Source: Sphaerochaeta halotolerans (lineage in GTDB: Bacteria > Spirochaetota > Spirochaetia > Sphaerochaetales > Sphaerochaetaceae). From it: a stretch of 64,000 nt of DNA. Shown here piece by piece: positions 56,036 through 64,000 of this stretch; the first letter of the stretch is position 1, and the number at the start of each line of letters is the position of its first letter. A program made the position numbers and the translations under genes. The notes beneath the pieces were generated by a model. The model was not told the DNA's origin. It saw nothing but the letters and a program-made list of their open reading frames with translations, and searched no databases. The stretch spans positions 124,001 to 188,000 of the forward strand of contig NZ_QUWK01000005.1 of the NCBI RefSeq assembly GCF_003429665.1, written 5' to 3'.

Positions 56036-56039
56036 CAAT

Positions 56040-56429
56040 TCAAGAAACAGGATCAGGAAGGGTAAAAACCACTTTCTTGACCTTTGTCTGTGTGATTCGG
56101 TGCTGCTTATGGCGGAAAGATTCGCCATTCCTAAGCATAACAAACAAGCCTGTAGTGCATTGTGTCACCACCTCTACTGATGCCCCGCGCTGCAGACTGA
56201 GTAGCTCCTCCCCTTCCAAGAGGATGTGTATCTGGTTGCCTTCAGCCTGATCTAACACTCCGCTCGGCACACTCTCATACTCCATCACTTGATAGGAAAT
56301 GCCATCAACCGTATAGGTACCAGGTTCATCATTGTAGGGGATACTGCGATCCATTATGGTTATGATACCCTGCATCGCAGGATGCAGGGTACGATACCAT
56401 TCGAGATTATCCAAGAGATCTACAAGCAT
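56040..56429 (-). CDS. YhcH/YjgK/YiaL-family protein
   Basis: 129 residues. A DUF386 cupin-like protein: it opens with an MLVDLLDNLEWYRTLHPAM pattern and has VDGISYQVMEYES with the conserved Glu. Family members act as metal-dependent anomerases or as sugar-beta-subunit-like proteins in sialic acid and other sugar pathways; the substrate is unknown here. It overlaps the upstream kinase-like gene by 1 bp (TGATG). Confidence 0.8.
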   Translation of the reverse strand: MLVDLLDNLEWYRTLHPAMQGIITIMDRSIPYNDEPGTYTVDGISYQVMEYESVPSGVLDQAEGNQIHILLEGEELLSLQRGASVEVVTQCTTGLFVMLRNGESFRHKQHRITQTKVKKVVFTLPDPVS

Positions 56430-57070
56430 CAGATCGCCTTACCTTTGTTTTTCTGCCAAAGCTGTTCGTAGTAGATGATCTGCTCAACACACCCATCAAT
56501 ACCCAGCTTTCCACTGTCAAGACTCAAATCATAGGTACGACACATACCCCACTTGCGATCACTGTAGTAGTTGTAGAAGTTCGCTCTTTGCTTGTCCGTT
56601 TTCAGGCACACATCCTCAGCTTTCTTTTCTTCAACCTCATACACACGAATTGCACGTTCTACTCGATTTTCCAGATCGGCATGAATGAAGATATTGATGG
56701 TATTCTTCATTTCCCTGAGTACGTAGTCTGCACACCGGCCTACTATCACACAGGGGCCTTCAGATGCAAGCCGCTTGATTGTCTTGTTCTGAATCAGGAA
56801 AAGTTGGTCATTCAGCGGCATCTCGGTAACACCCAAGGCCCCGCTGGCCATAGGATAGTTGCCCATTACAAGGGAATAGAAGATACTGCTGGTCGCTTTC
56901 TCATCAGCATTGGAGAAGAGTGCCTCACTGAGGCCACTGTCCTGTGCACTGATGGCTATGAGTTCTTTGTCATAGAAGGGAATTCCCAGTTTTTCCGCCA
57001 GATTCTTCCCTACTTGCCGTCCGCCGCTTCCAAACTGTCGCCCAATGGTAAATACGGTGTTTGTGCTCAT
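56429..57070 (-). CDS. Cytidylate kinase-like family protein
   Basis: 213 residues, start at 57070 with GGAGG upstream. P-loop TIGRQFGSGGRQVGKNLAEKLG, then FYDKELIAISAQDSG, and the Arg-rich lid region. This is the cytidylate-kinase-like family (PF13189 type), often found without a proven nucleotide substrate. True CMP kinase uses GPSGSGKGT, which is absent. Transcribed with the YhcH gene. Confidence 0.82.
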   Translation of the reverse strand: MSTNTVFTIGRQFGSGGRQVGKNLAEKLGIPFYDKELIAISAQDSGLSEALFSNADEKATSSIFYSLVMGNYPMASGALGVTEMPLNDQLFLIQNKTIKRLASEGPCVIVGRCADYVLREMKNTINIFIHADLENRVERAIRVYEVEEKKAEDVCLKTDKQRANFYNYYSDRKWGMCRTYDLSLDSGKLGIDGCVEQIIYYEQLWQKNKGKAI

Positions 57071-57150
57071 ATGAGGTTCCTCCACTACCTAGAGTATACC
57101 ATATCAAGGAGAAGTGTGTAGTGACCTCATCGAATAAGAAAGAGAAAAGG

Positions 57151-58869
57151 CTACCTTGTGGTAGCTATTACCCGCGTGGGCGCACCATCTGCATCCTTGA
57201 AGAAGAGGGGGAGACAGGTAAGCTGCACCTTCGTTGAGACTATCGCTTCAAGATTAACCAAGTTCTCAATAATTAGGGCATCCTTGGCAAAAAGTGCGTG
57301 ATGTATGGGAAAAGAGAGGTCCCCACTACGGTCACAGTTTGGTGTGTCAAAGCCAAACAAACGAACTCCCCTGGAAAGCAAACTGTTTGCGCAAGCTACA
57401 CTCAGTTGGGCGCTTCCTGCAGTATAGAACAACACTGCATCACAGGAAGGATCAAGATCGGGAAGGTCTTCTGGTTGCATTGTTCCAAGATTCCGGCAGT
57501 CCATCACAAACGCCAAGGCAATGAATCTGGATACTGGGTACTGGTCAAGTGTTTTGCCTGTCTTCAAGAGATGGGCTGGACTGTCCATATGGGTGCCTGT
57601 ATGGGAGCCAAGAGAGAGCCTTGTCAGATTCCACCCCTCTCTCTCGATGGTATGAACTTGTTCCAAGATGGTATCGGGGTCTCCAGCATAACTTGCCTGG
57701 CCACTCTCCAACCGCTTGGAGAGATCATAGTGATGCATGGTTGCTTCCCGCTTCCGCTCTTGGTAGAGCTGATGACTGAAAGCCTTCCTGGCTGTCTCAA
57801 AGAGAGTCCTACGGAAATCAAGATGTAAATCTTGGGAAGCCAACAGGTCATTGAGTCGGAAAATCAGGTCATTTGCAGCTTGGTCAGCCATACGCTGCAC
57901 TGCTTTCACCTGATGACGATAGGTGAGATAGTGCACAGCCCGGTTCCTGTATTCCATGACCATACTCTTCGCTTGTGCCGTTGCTGCCTCCCTACGGGGT
58001 AGTGGCACGGAGAAATCTTCCAGGGTGAACACTTCAACTCCATTTCGCTCTGCCAGCAACGGATTGACATCCCTCACCGGGGCGAGGTCAATAAAAAGTT
58101 GGGGGACTCTGGGGCTGTCCAGATCAACGGTATACTCCATTCCCTTTGTGGCACTGAGCACCACACTGAATGAAGCAAAATGATCAAAACGCTCCTCATA
58201 GGCAAGTGCCTGCACACCTTTTGGAAGCAGGAGATCTGCTTTTTCAAGATCCCTGAAGGTCATGGTCACCTGGTATCCCTTTTCAGCTAGGATTTTTGCC
58301 ACCAAACGTGCCAATGCACTACTTCCAATGAGCAGCACCTGCTTATCCACCTTCCTCTCCTCCAAGAGCGTGAGCACCGCCATAGCCACCGTCTCATCGG
58401 GAATCTGCAGATCCACTGTCGAGTGTACCGCTTTGGCGCTGGTAATAGCTTCCCTGAAGAGATACTCCATACTCGGAGAGGCACAGCCGTGTATCCTACT
58501 TCTCAAGAGGCTTGTGTGTACTTGAGAGATAATCTGATCTTCTCCATAAAGTGGACTGAGCAATCCACAGGTCAAAGAGAAGAGATGGTCAATTGCATCC
58601 TCCCCTATGATGCTGTAGGTATGCTCTGACCAAGTGAGCACTGGAAGTGAGAGTGCTCTCAAGAACGGTTCTTTGACTGCAATCTTGGGATTTTCACACC
58701 AGAGTTCCACACGGTCACAGGTAGAGAGTACGATTACTGCATCACTACGGGTTTGCTTACGGAGTTTTATGGTAATAGAGGCCAACTGTTCTTCAGTGAA
58801 TGAGAACTTTGTGTGGATGGAAGGAGGGAACTGATCAAAACGGATTCCCAAAACCGATACGCTTATCAT
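57151..58869 (-). CDS. hemA: Glutamyl-tRNA reductase fused to a cyclase/formamidase-like domain
   Basis: 572 residues in one frame. Residues 1-~375 are glutamyl-tRNA reductase: catalytic Cys51 in LSTCDRVELW, His95 in DHLF, YGEDQIISQV (like GExQILgQV), LIGSSALARLVAKIL as the NADPH fold, and a helical dimerisation tail. Residues ~378-572 form a cyclase-family (PF04199-like) domain with the metal site HTGTHMDSPAH (423-433) and LFGFDTPNCDRS. GluTR makes glutamate-1-semialdehyde for tetrapyrroles; the second domain resembles metal-dependent kynurenine-formamidase-like hydrolases. A Met at 378 (57738) could be an internal start. It overlaps the Ogg-like gene by 4 bp. Confidence 0.9.
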   Translation of the reverse strand: MISVSVLGIRFDQFPPSIHTKFSFTEEQLASITIKLRKQTRSDAVIVLSTCDRVELWCENPKIAVKEPFLRALSLPVLTWSEHTYSIIGEDAIDHLFSLTCGLLSPLYGEDQIISQVHTSLLRSRIHGCASPSMEYLFREAITSAKAVHSTVDLQIPDETVAMAVLTLLEERKVDKQVLLIGSSALARLVAKILAEKGYQVTMTFRDLEKADLLLPKGVQALAYEERFDHFASFSVVLSATKGMEYTVDLDSPRVPQLFIDLAPVRDVNPLLAERNGVEVFTLEDFSVPLPRREAATAQAKSMVMEYRNRAVHYLTYRHQVKAVQRMADQAANDLIFRLNDLLASQDLHLDFRRTLFETARKAFSHQLYQERKREATMHHYDLSKRLESGQASYAGDPDTILEQVHTIEREGWNLTRLSLGSHTGTHMDSPAHLLKTGKTLDQYPVSRFIALAFVMDCRNLGTMQPEDLPDLDPSCDAVLFYTAGSAQLSVACANSLLSRGVRLFGFDTPNCDRSGDLSFPIHHALFAKDALIIENLVNLEAIVSTKVQLTCLPLFFKDADGAPTRVIATTR

Positions 58870-59627
58870 AGTCTGCCTCCTAGGCGCTCCCCATGGAACA
58901 GATACTGTTGTGCCAGTGCTGCATACGGTGCAAAAAATGTCTTATCTTTTGTGGGATAGTATTTCTTCATCACTTTCTGCATCCAGGTATCAAGAGGAAA
59001 TGCCTCCATGTGATGGTAGCCAAACAACAGGATACAAGAAGCAACCTTCTCTCCTACCCCCCTGATACCTATAAGCTGTTCCTTTGCCGATACATAATCC
59101 AAGGTATTGAGGGATTCAAGCAACTCAGATTGAGCGATGGTACTGACTAGGTACGGTGCCCTGAATCCCATTCCCAGTGCTCTAAATTCCGCCTCAGTGA
59201 CACTTTCAAGCTGACTGGGCCTGGGAAAGGCAAACACACCAGGGGCAACCTCGGTACCATAGGCTTCCGAAAGGGAGCGATACATGCTCCTGATTCGCTT
59301 GATATTGTTGTTCTGGCTCAGCAAGAAGCTGACCAATACTTCCCATGGATCCTGATTGAGAATATGGATACTCCGGTACTGTTTGATACGTGCAGCAAGA
59401 TGCGGATCACGTGCGCTGAGCACTCGCTCAGCCTCGTCGTATTCCCATTCCATATCAAAATAGTGAGAGAGCATGGCATCTTCAGTTACCAAGGCATAAA
59501 AATCCTGTTCCTCAAAGATAACATGACGCCCTCCCAGCACCGCTTCATAGCGGTTGCCTTCCTTGGTCCAGGCAAATGTTTGTCCGCAGAACAACGTTGC
59601 TTCCAGATTGATGAGGGTGTCATTCAT
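58866..59627 (-). CDS. 8-oxoguanine DNA glycosylase (Ogg-type)
   Basis: 253 residues from the ATG at 59627; a TTG at 59663 would add 12 residues. HhH-GPD glycosylase: FCGQTFAWTKEG (like SGQxFRW of OGG1), LLSQNNNIKRI, IGIRGVGEKVASC with the catalytic Lys, and FPLDTWMQKVMKK with the catalytic Asp. It removes oxidised guanine from DNA. Overlaps the hemA fusion gene by 4 bp (ATGA), so they are co-expressed. Confidence 0.88.
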   Translation of the reverse strand: MNDTLINLEATLFCGQTFAWTKEGNRYEAVLGGRHVIFEEQDFYALVTEDAMLSHYFDMEWEYDEAERVLSARDPHLAARIKQYRSIHILNQDPWEVLVSFLLSQNNNIKRIRSMYRSLSEAYGTEVAPGVFAFPRPSQLESVTEAEFRALGMGFRAPYLVSTIAQSELLESLNTLDYVSAKEQLIGIRGVGEKVASCILLFGYHHMEAFPLDTWMQKVMKKYYPTKDKTFFAPYAALAQQYLFHGERLGGRL

Positions 59628-59721
59628 AGCCGCAACAATACCAAAGCTCTTTGTATCTTGCAAGTAAAGTATGCATCAGTTCTATTAGCCATTATGGCAT
59701 CATTGTGCTATACTGCCTTCC

Positions 59722-60390
59722 ATGAATCAAGCAATGCAGGGCATACGAGCAACTATAAGCGATGAAATTTTGAGCTCTCGCTATCGATTCATGGTCCATA
59801 ATAAGGGAACGATTCTCTCTTATTTTGACCTGGGACAGATCAAGACAGTTGCAAAGGTCCTGGCAACGCTCGAAGCTGATTCATTTTCACTGCACTACCC
59901 GTTCAGCTTTGCTGACCTACACCTTCAAGCCTATCCGGAGATATCGGCTGTCTATAATACACTGGATTTTGCCCAGCAGTGTCAGGTACTCGATAGTGCA
60001 ATAGAATATGGAAAGAAAGGAATTTGCAAAGCATTGATTGCAATCGACTATCAAAGCGGTTTTACGACAATCCTAGCCTTGGGGAAAACCCAGGAAGACC
60101 TGATGCAAAGAGCGCTTTCCTACATAGGAGATCCCTTGGTACAAACATTGATTGATGAATCATCCGAGAAAGAACTCTTGGAGCTTCTTCAGAATATCCG
60201 GCCGTTTCTCCAGCAAGCAGAGCATAGTGACAAACGGTATGCATGCCATAGCATTGCCTGCAGTGAGGAATTTTTTCTCTCTCATCTTTTTTCAATTCTA
60301 CTGGATGTACCTTTTACAGTTGCTTGGGGATTGGAGCGAGACAGCCAGGGAAGATTCATTCCCACCTATCTTATGGGTGAGAATGGTTAG
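59722..60390 (+). CDS. Hypothetical protein
   Basis: 222 residues, cytosolic, mixed composition, with Cys-containing YACHSIACSEEFF near the C-terminal third. No known motif. It is divergent from the Ogg gene and converges on another unknown gene, overlapping by 20 bp. The long coding frame supports a real gene. Confidence 0.6.
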   Translation: MNQAMQGIRATISDEILSSRYRFMVHNKGTILSYFDLGQIKTVAKVLATLEADSFSLHYPFSFADLHLQAYPEISAVYNTLDFAQQCQVLDSAIEYGKKGICKALIAIDYQSGFTTILALGKTQEDLMQRALSYIGDPLVQTLIDESSEKELLELLQNIRPFLQQAEHSDKRYACHSIACSEEFFLSHLFSILLDVPFTVAWGLERDSQGRFIPTYLMGENG

Positions 60391-60802
60391 TCACTGCTAC
60401 CAAACCATTGAACAAGGCCGTAAATGACCCATTTTGGCTCGGTAGGGAAAGATTCTGGGAACGAGTGTTGATGAACATCACAGGAGCAAAATACACCTTT
60501 GCCTGTTCCTCGGGTGCATGCTTGAGCACCTGTTTGATCACCTCCTCACCAAGGTGAGGGTGGTTGGGGTACATACCCACTCCAACAATAATCCACCAAA
60601 GTTTACCATTTTGCTTTCTCGCCTTGAGCTGTGGATATCGGTTCCTGCTGCCACTACGGAACACAACCGAATACCCCATCTTCTGAAGGGTCTCTTCAAC
60701 GTAGGCAATCCCCATGGCATACAGCGCACCATCACTGAGCAACTTGTAGGAAGCTGCTGTTCTTGCTGCCTCAATTTGTGGATATCGGAACAATGCTCTC
60801 AT
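60371..60802 (-). CDS. Hypothetical protein
   Basis: 143 residues, basic N-terminal half (FRSGSRNRYPQLKARKQNG), WWIIVGVGMYPNHPHLGEEVI in the middle. Soluble; no family recognised. Downstream of cysK on the same strand with a 30-bp gap, so possibly co-transcribed with it. Confidence 0.55.
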   Translation of the reverse strand: MRALFRYPQIEAARTAASYKLLSDGALYAMGIAYVEETLQKMGYSVVFRSGSRNRYPQLKARKQNGKLWWIIVGVGMYPNHPHLGEEVIKQVLKHAPEEQAKVYFAPVMFINTRSQNLSLPSQNGSFTALFNGLVAVTNHSHP

Positions 60803-60832
60803 AGGTAATTATACCACAATCATCTGATTTTT

Positions 60833-61762
60833 CTAGTTGTCTTCAAACAACCAAGTAGAGAGATACCGTTCGCCGGAATCAGGAAGGAGTACAACAATGG
60901 TCTTCCCCTTCCACGCTGGGTCTGCAGCATATTGGAGTGCAACATACATTGCCGCTCCGCTGGAGATACCAACCAGTAAGCCCTCTTGTTTTGCGAGAGA
61001 ACGTGCAGTCTTTCCTGCCTTTGCATCCTCTACCGTCGCAATTTCGTCAATAACCGAGCGGTCCAGATTCTTGGGAACAAATCCTGCTCCAATGCCCTGG
61101 ATCTTATGGGGGCCACCATATCCTTCACTCAAAACTGGGCTGGTGGAGGGTTCAACTGCAACAATCTTAACGTGGGGATTCTGTTCCTTAAGGTACTTTC
61201 CTACCCCACTAATGGTTCCCCCTGTACCGACACCAGCAACAAACAAATCGACGTGGTGCGCGGAATCTTCCCAGATTTCCACACCGGTGGTCCGGTAATG
61301 GACAGCTGGATTATCGGGATTCTCAAACTGGCTTGGAATATACGCGTGTGGGATTTGCTCTGCGAGTTCTTCCGCCTTCAAAATGGCTCCTTTCATTCCA
61401 AGAGTACCTTCAGTGAGGACCAACTCAGCACCCAATGCCGAAAGCAGTTTTCTTCTCTCAACACTCATTGTATCAGGCATCGTTATAATTACCCGGTAGC
61501 CTTTTACTGCAGCAACATAGGCAAGGCCTACCCCGGTGTTACCACTGGTGGGTTCAATAATGACGGAATCGGCAGTAAGCAAACCACGCTGTTCGGCTCC
61601 CTCAATCATGGCAAGGGCTACTCGGTCCTTGACACTGGAAAGCGGGTTGAAGCTCTCCAACTTGGCAAGTACAATTGCATCGCCATCATGCAGTCGTTGA
61701 ATCTTGACCAAAGGAGTATTTCCAATTTTCTCTGTAATGTTCTGGTAAATATGTCCACTCAT
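60833..61762 (-). CDS. cysK: Cysteine synthase A
   Basis: 309 residues. O-acetylserine sulfhydrylase making cysteine from O-acetylserine and sulfide. PLP lysine in NPLSSVKDRVALAMIEGAE, substrate loop EPTSGNTGVGLAYVAA, phosphate-binding GVGTGGTISGVGKYL, SDSGERYLST-like end (PDSGERYLSTWLF). GGAGG precedes the ATG. Its own promoter lies between it and the upstream Rrf2 genes. Confidence 0.95.
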   Translation of the reverse strand: MSGHIYQNITEKIGNTPLVKIQRLHDGDAIVLAKLESFNPLSSVKDRVALAMIEGAEQRGLLTADSVIIEPTSGNTGVGLAYVAAVKGYRVIITMPDTMSVERRKLLSALGAELVLTEGTLGMKGAILKAEELAEQIPHAYIPSQFENPDNPAVHYRTTGVEIWEDSAHHVDLFVAGVGTGGTISGVGKYLKEQNPHVKIVAVEPSTSPVLSEGYGGPHKIQGIGAGFVPKNLDRSVIDEIATVEDAKAGKTARSLAKQEGLLVGISSGAAMYVALQYAADPAWKGKTIVVLLPDSGERYLSTWLFEDN

Positions 61763-61801
61763 CAGGTAACCTCCATTGCCTTAGCTATATATCCTAGTAA
61801 T

Positions 61802-61831
61802 ATTATAGTTTATATAGTATTTAAAGCACAA
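61802..61831 (-). promoter_or_regulatory. Probable cysK promoter
   Basis: Minus strand TTGTGC, 18 bp, TATAAT, with the -10 box perfect. It is 40-70 bp before cysK. The surrounding AT-rich dyads could bind the Rrf2 protein encoded just upstream. Confidence 0.65.
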
Positions 61832-61852
61832 CCCTTTGTCAAGGCCAAGCTA

Positions 61853-62269
61853 TCAAATCATGTAGGTAAACCATTCTGCCCTGGTCACTTCGGCTAACGA
61901 TATGTTTTCAAATACCTTTCGTACTTCCTGGTCCAAATTCTGGTAAAAGTGCAACCTGATAACCCTTTCAATGGCAGATTCTTGTCCTGGTGCTGTTTCT
62001 GCAAAGGTAATAGTTCCTTCCAGAAGATCGAGGACATCGTAGATGGCAATCTTCTCCGGGTTGCCCTTCAATTGATACCCGCCTCCAGAACCTTTGACTG
62101 AGGTCAAGAACCCACCACGAGTAAGCATAAGTGCCACCTGTTGCAAGTACTTCTCACTGAGCTCTTGACGACGAGCAACTTGGGAAAGGGCGACAGGACC
62201 TTCATTCCGATGTTCAGCCAAGTCTACAAGTAATCTCAAGCCGTATCGGCCGCGCGTGGATATTTTCAT
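61853..62269 (-). CDS. Rrf2-family transcription factor, CymR-like
   Basis: 138 residues, Rrf2 winged helix (MKISTRGRYGLRLLVDLAEHR, SEKYLQQVALMLTRGGFL, VKGSGGGYQL). It has no cysteine cluster for an iron-sulfur centre, in contrast to its neighbour. Its position directly before cysK resembles CymR, which in Bacillus works together with CysK to sense cysteine. It overlaps the other Rrf2 gene by 4 bp. Confidence 0.88.
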   Translation of the reverse strand: MKISTRGRYGLRLLVDLAEHRNEGPVALSQVARRQELSEKYLQQVALMLTRGGFLTSVKGSGGGYQLKGNPEKIAIYDVLDLLEGTITFAETAPGQESAIERVIRLHFYQNLDQEVRKVFENISLAEVTRAEWFTYMI

Positions 62270-62673
62270 ATTCCTCCCCCCACTTCCTGTTCAACCAAGT
62301 GTGAGGCAAGGTCTTCTATATAGACCTGCTTTGAGTAATCTACTACAGCATTTTGTAGCAACGACCAAATCTGGTGCGTCTTGCAAGCTTCGGATCGCCC
62401 ACAATCCTGACAAGGTGCAGGATGAAAGTCACCTTCACTGGCGCTGAGAACATCGTGGCAAGTAATACCACTACGAGCGATTCGGTATCCACCCTGGACA
62501 CCTCGTTCTGCAACGACGAGTTTTGCCCGTCTTAGAGGGATCATCAGCTGCTCCAGGTATCCACTGCTGATACCAGTCGCTTCACTGATTGAGCGTATGC
62601 TACAGTTCTCCTTGCAAGTGGCCAGATAGACCATGGTCTGCAACGAATACCTACCTTTAGTCGATAATTTCAT
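62266..62673 (-). CDS. Rrf2-family transcription factor, Cys-containing (IscR-like)
   Basis: 135 residues, same fold (MKLSTKGRYSLQTMVYLAT) with a C-terminal cysteine region CQDCGRSEACKTHQ that could hold an iron-sulfur cluster, as in IscR- or NsrR-type sensors. It precedes the CymR-like gene in a two-gene operon. Targets probably include iron-sulfur or sulfur genes; none is proven here. Confidence 0.85.
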   Translation of the reverse strand: MKLSTKGRYSLQTMVYLATCKENCSIRSISEATGISSGYLEQLMIPLRRAKLVVAERGVQGGYRIARSGITCHDVLSASEGDFHPAPCQDCGRSEACKTHQIWSLLQNAVVDYSKQVYIEDLASHLVEQEVGGGI

Positions 62674-62743
62674 ATCTAGAAGGTATCAGTAGGTAATCGT
62701 GACGTCAAGCATCTGACAGGTATCAATAATTGTATACAAACAG

Positions 62744-62772
62744 TTCAACAAACACCCTATTTGTGCTACAAT
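62744..62772 (+). promoter_or_regulatory. Probable promoter of the AbrB-family permease gene
   Basis: TTCAAC, 17 bp, TACAAT. Just upstream lies a perfect TTGTATACAA palindrome (62730-62739), and another GTATAC occurs near 62786; these could be operators for the divergent Rrf2 regulators. Confidence 0.45.
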
Positions 62773-62841
62773 AGCTCTCATAATCATTAGTTAGATGGTA
62801 TACAACACTCCTATGCAGGAGCAATGCATCAAGGATTTCCT

Positions 62842-63885
62842 ATGAATTTACTTCCATTACTCATATTGCATGGTGCCGGGGTGGCAGGAGCACTACTCTT
62901 ACGGCGGTTACGCATACCTGCGGGGACCCTGATCGGAGCCCTTGTGGCAGTAATGATCCTCAATAGTTTTCAGTCAACTGCAACTACATACCCCAAAGAC
63001 CTTCGGGTCTTTGTCCAGATTTTCAGTGGATTGGTGATAGGCACCCGATTCACCCGCGCAGATATCAAAACGCTGAAAACCATGGTTTTCCCTGTCATTA
63101 TCCTTGTGGTGACGCTCCTCACAACCAATCTCCTGTTCGCCTTCATCATGTATCATTTCACCAGCTTGAGTTTCATGACAAGTTTCTTTGCATGTGCACC
63201 TGGAGGCGTCTCTGATTTGGCGCTTGTTGCCACTGATTTCGGGGCAGTGATGGAACACGTTGCACTGTTGCAACTCTTCCGTTTGGTCTCTGTAATCATC
63301 GTATTCCCTCCTATGATCAGGGCGATGCTCAAGATTGATGAAACAGTTTCCCCTGCAAAAGAAAAATCACGTGCTGGATCATCCAAATCTGTCCCAAGTC
63401 ACTGGTTCCTTGTTACCATTGCTTGTGCATTTGCAGGGGGATTGCTCTTGAATGCTGCAGGAATCCCTGCCGGTGCAATCCTCGGTTCCATCGTTGGGGT
63501 GGCACTCTTGAATCTAGCCAGTGACAAGGCAACCTACCCAAGAATTTTGAAAATGTTGGTACAAATTGCCGCTGGGTCCTACATTGGAAGTAGGATTACC
63601 ATTCAAACATTGTTTGACATCAAGATTCTACTACTGCCTGCTGTGATTCTCACCATTGAGCTCTTTTTCATGGCTTTTTTCACTGCGGCAATTCTACACA
63701 AGATTTGCCACTTGGACTGGGCGACCAGTCTCTTCTCTTCCACTCCAGGAGGAATTCAGGAGATGGGGTTAATCAGTGACGAGTTGGGACTAGAGACCCC
63801 CAAAATCGTCCTGATGCATACATTTCGCATCCTGGCGGTCCTGGGGGTTCTTCCCTTGATAGCCGGTCTTTTTGGTGGTATCTAG
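62842..63885 (+). CDS. AbrB-family membrane protein (putative permease)
   Basis: 347 residues from the ATG at 62842, with AAGGA upstream. It is made of two similar halves, each with about four to five membrane segments and a conserved pattern: GALLLRRLRIPAGTLIGALVAV ... APGGVSDLALVATDFGA in the first, and GGLLLNAAGIPAGAILGSIVGVALL ... TPGGIQEMGLISDEL in the second. This is the duplicated AbrB family, formerly called ammonia monooxygenase-like, of unknown transport function. It is divergent from the Rrf2 pair. Confidence 0.85.
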   Translation: MNLLPLLILHGAGVAGALLLRRLRIPAGTLIGALVAVMILNSFQSTATTYPKDLRVFVQIFSGLVIGTRFTRADIKTLKTMVFPVIILVVTLLTTNLLFAFIMYHFTSLSFMTSFFACAPGGVSDLALVATDFGAVMEHVALLQLFRLVSVIIVFPPMIRAMLKIDETVSPAKEKSRAGSSKSVPSHWFLVTIACAFAGGLLLNAAGIPAGAILGSIVGVALLNLASDKATYPRILKMLVQIAAGSYIGSRITIQTLFDIKILLLPAVILTIELFFMAFFTAAILHKICHLDWATSLFSSTPGGIQEMGLISDELGLETPKIVLMHTFRILAVLGVLPLIAGLFGGI

Positions 63886-63897
63886 GCTGGATTATAC

Positions 63898-64000
63898 ATG
63901 GATGAGGTAGGAAATCTGGGTTCACTGGTGACATTGAGGACCAGCTTTCTCAATCCCGAGGAGTCCCCACTACTTGGAATATGCGTCATGTGCACTTCAC
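63898..64000 (+). CDS. Partial ORF at the right edge, hypothetical
   Basis: Opens with MDEVGNLGSLVTLRTSFLNPEESPLLG and stays open to the window end (34 codons). It starts 13 bp after the AbrB-family gene. Too short to identify. Confidence 0.35.
   Translation, partial: MDEVGNLGSLVTLRTSFLNPEESPLLGICVMCTS

Overview
The window looks like a chromosomal segment of a non-motile, fermentative spirochaete, most likely Sphaerochaeta or a close relative. This is inferred from the overall gene complement and layout (phosphate pst-pho locus, orphan acetate kinase, atypical tandem NDK-like protein, superoxide reductase, absence of flagellar and chemotaxis genes here). No rRNA or other phylogenetic marker is present to prove it. 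Genes are tightly packed, many sit in 1-4 bp overlapping operons, and base composition is moderate.

Layout. 1-6 kb: ECF sigma factor (cut by the left edge), cysS, divergent murB, a secreted protein, ackA and an OmpR-type response regulator. 6-11.5 kb: a decayed IS110-like protein, a YqeC / XdhC-YqeB / permuted-XdhC set for maturing selenium- or molybdenum-dependent hydroxylases, and a FemAB-type aminoacyltransferase. 11.8-18.5 kb: a PhoR-like kinase convergent with pstS-pstC-pstA-pstB-phoU. 18.6-31.8 kb: superoxide-reductase-like protein, isochorismatase-fold hydrolase, tandem NDK, an EAL phosphodiesterase, PlsC, MFS carrier, two aldo/keto reductases, a broken Fic gene, an ADP-ribosylglycohydrolase-like protein, a RecQ-like helicase and a LacI regulator facing galK. 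33-38.6 kb: thrC-thrA, rpmB, nth and tRNA-Pro. 38.6-45 kb is a gene-poor, repeat-rich stretch with tRNA-Arg, sodA, an apparently foreign flavin oxidoreductase and ORF remnants. 45-49.5 kb: potABC without potD, then putP. 49.6-54.3 kb: a methionine locus, metY-metA behind a structured leader with two small ORFs, convergent with a methylthioadenosine-salvage operon. 54.5-64 kb: FKBP isomerase, cytidylate-kinase-like protein, a glutamyl-tRNA reductase fused to a cyclase domain, Ogg-type glycosylase, two Rrf2 regulators with cysK, and an AbrB-family permease.

Four observations stand out. (1) Five near-identical 156-bp copies of a hairpin-rich element, all in the same orientation and bounded by AATGA-like direct repeats, plus one decayed fragment; one copy lies in the Fic pseudogene. 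(2) The metY-metA leader contains two 19-codon ORFs. The first ORF's ribosome binding site lies in a hairpin, and the metY ribosome binding site is complementary to the end of the second ORF. This arrangement fits translational attenuation. (3) ThrA keeps its ACT and homoserine dehydrogenase parts but has lost the aspartokinase signature motifs. (4) A glutamyl-tRNA reductase is joined in one frame to a metal-dependent cyclase/formamidase-like domain.

Sulfur and methionine metabolism (cysS, cysK, two Rrf2 factors, metY, metA, the MTA salvage genes) and phosphate sensing (response regulator, PhoR, pst-phoU) are the two functional themes that recur across the window.
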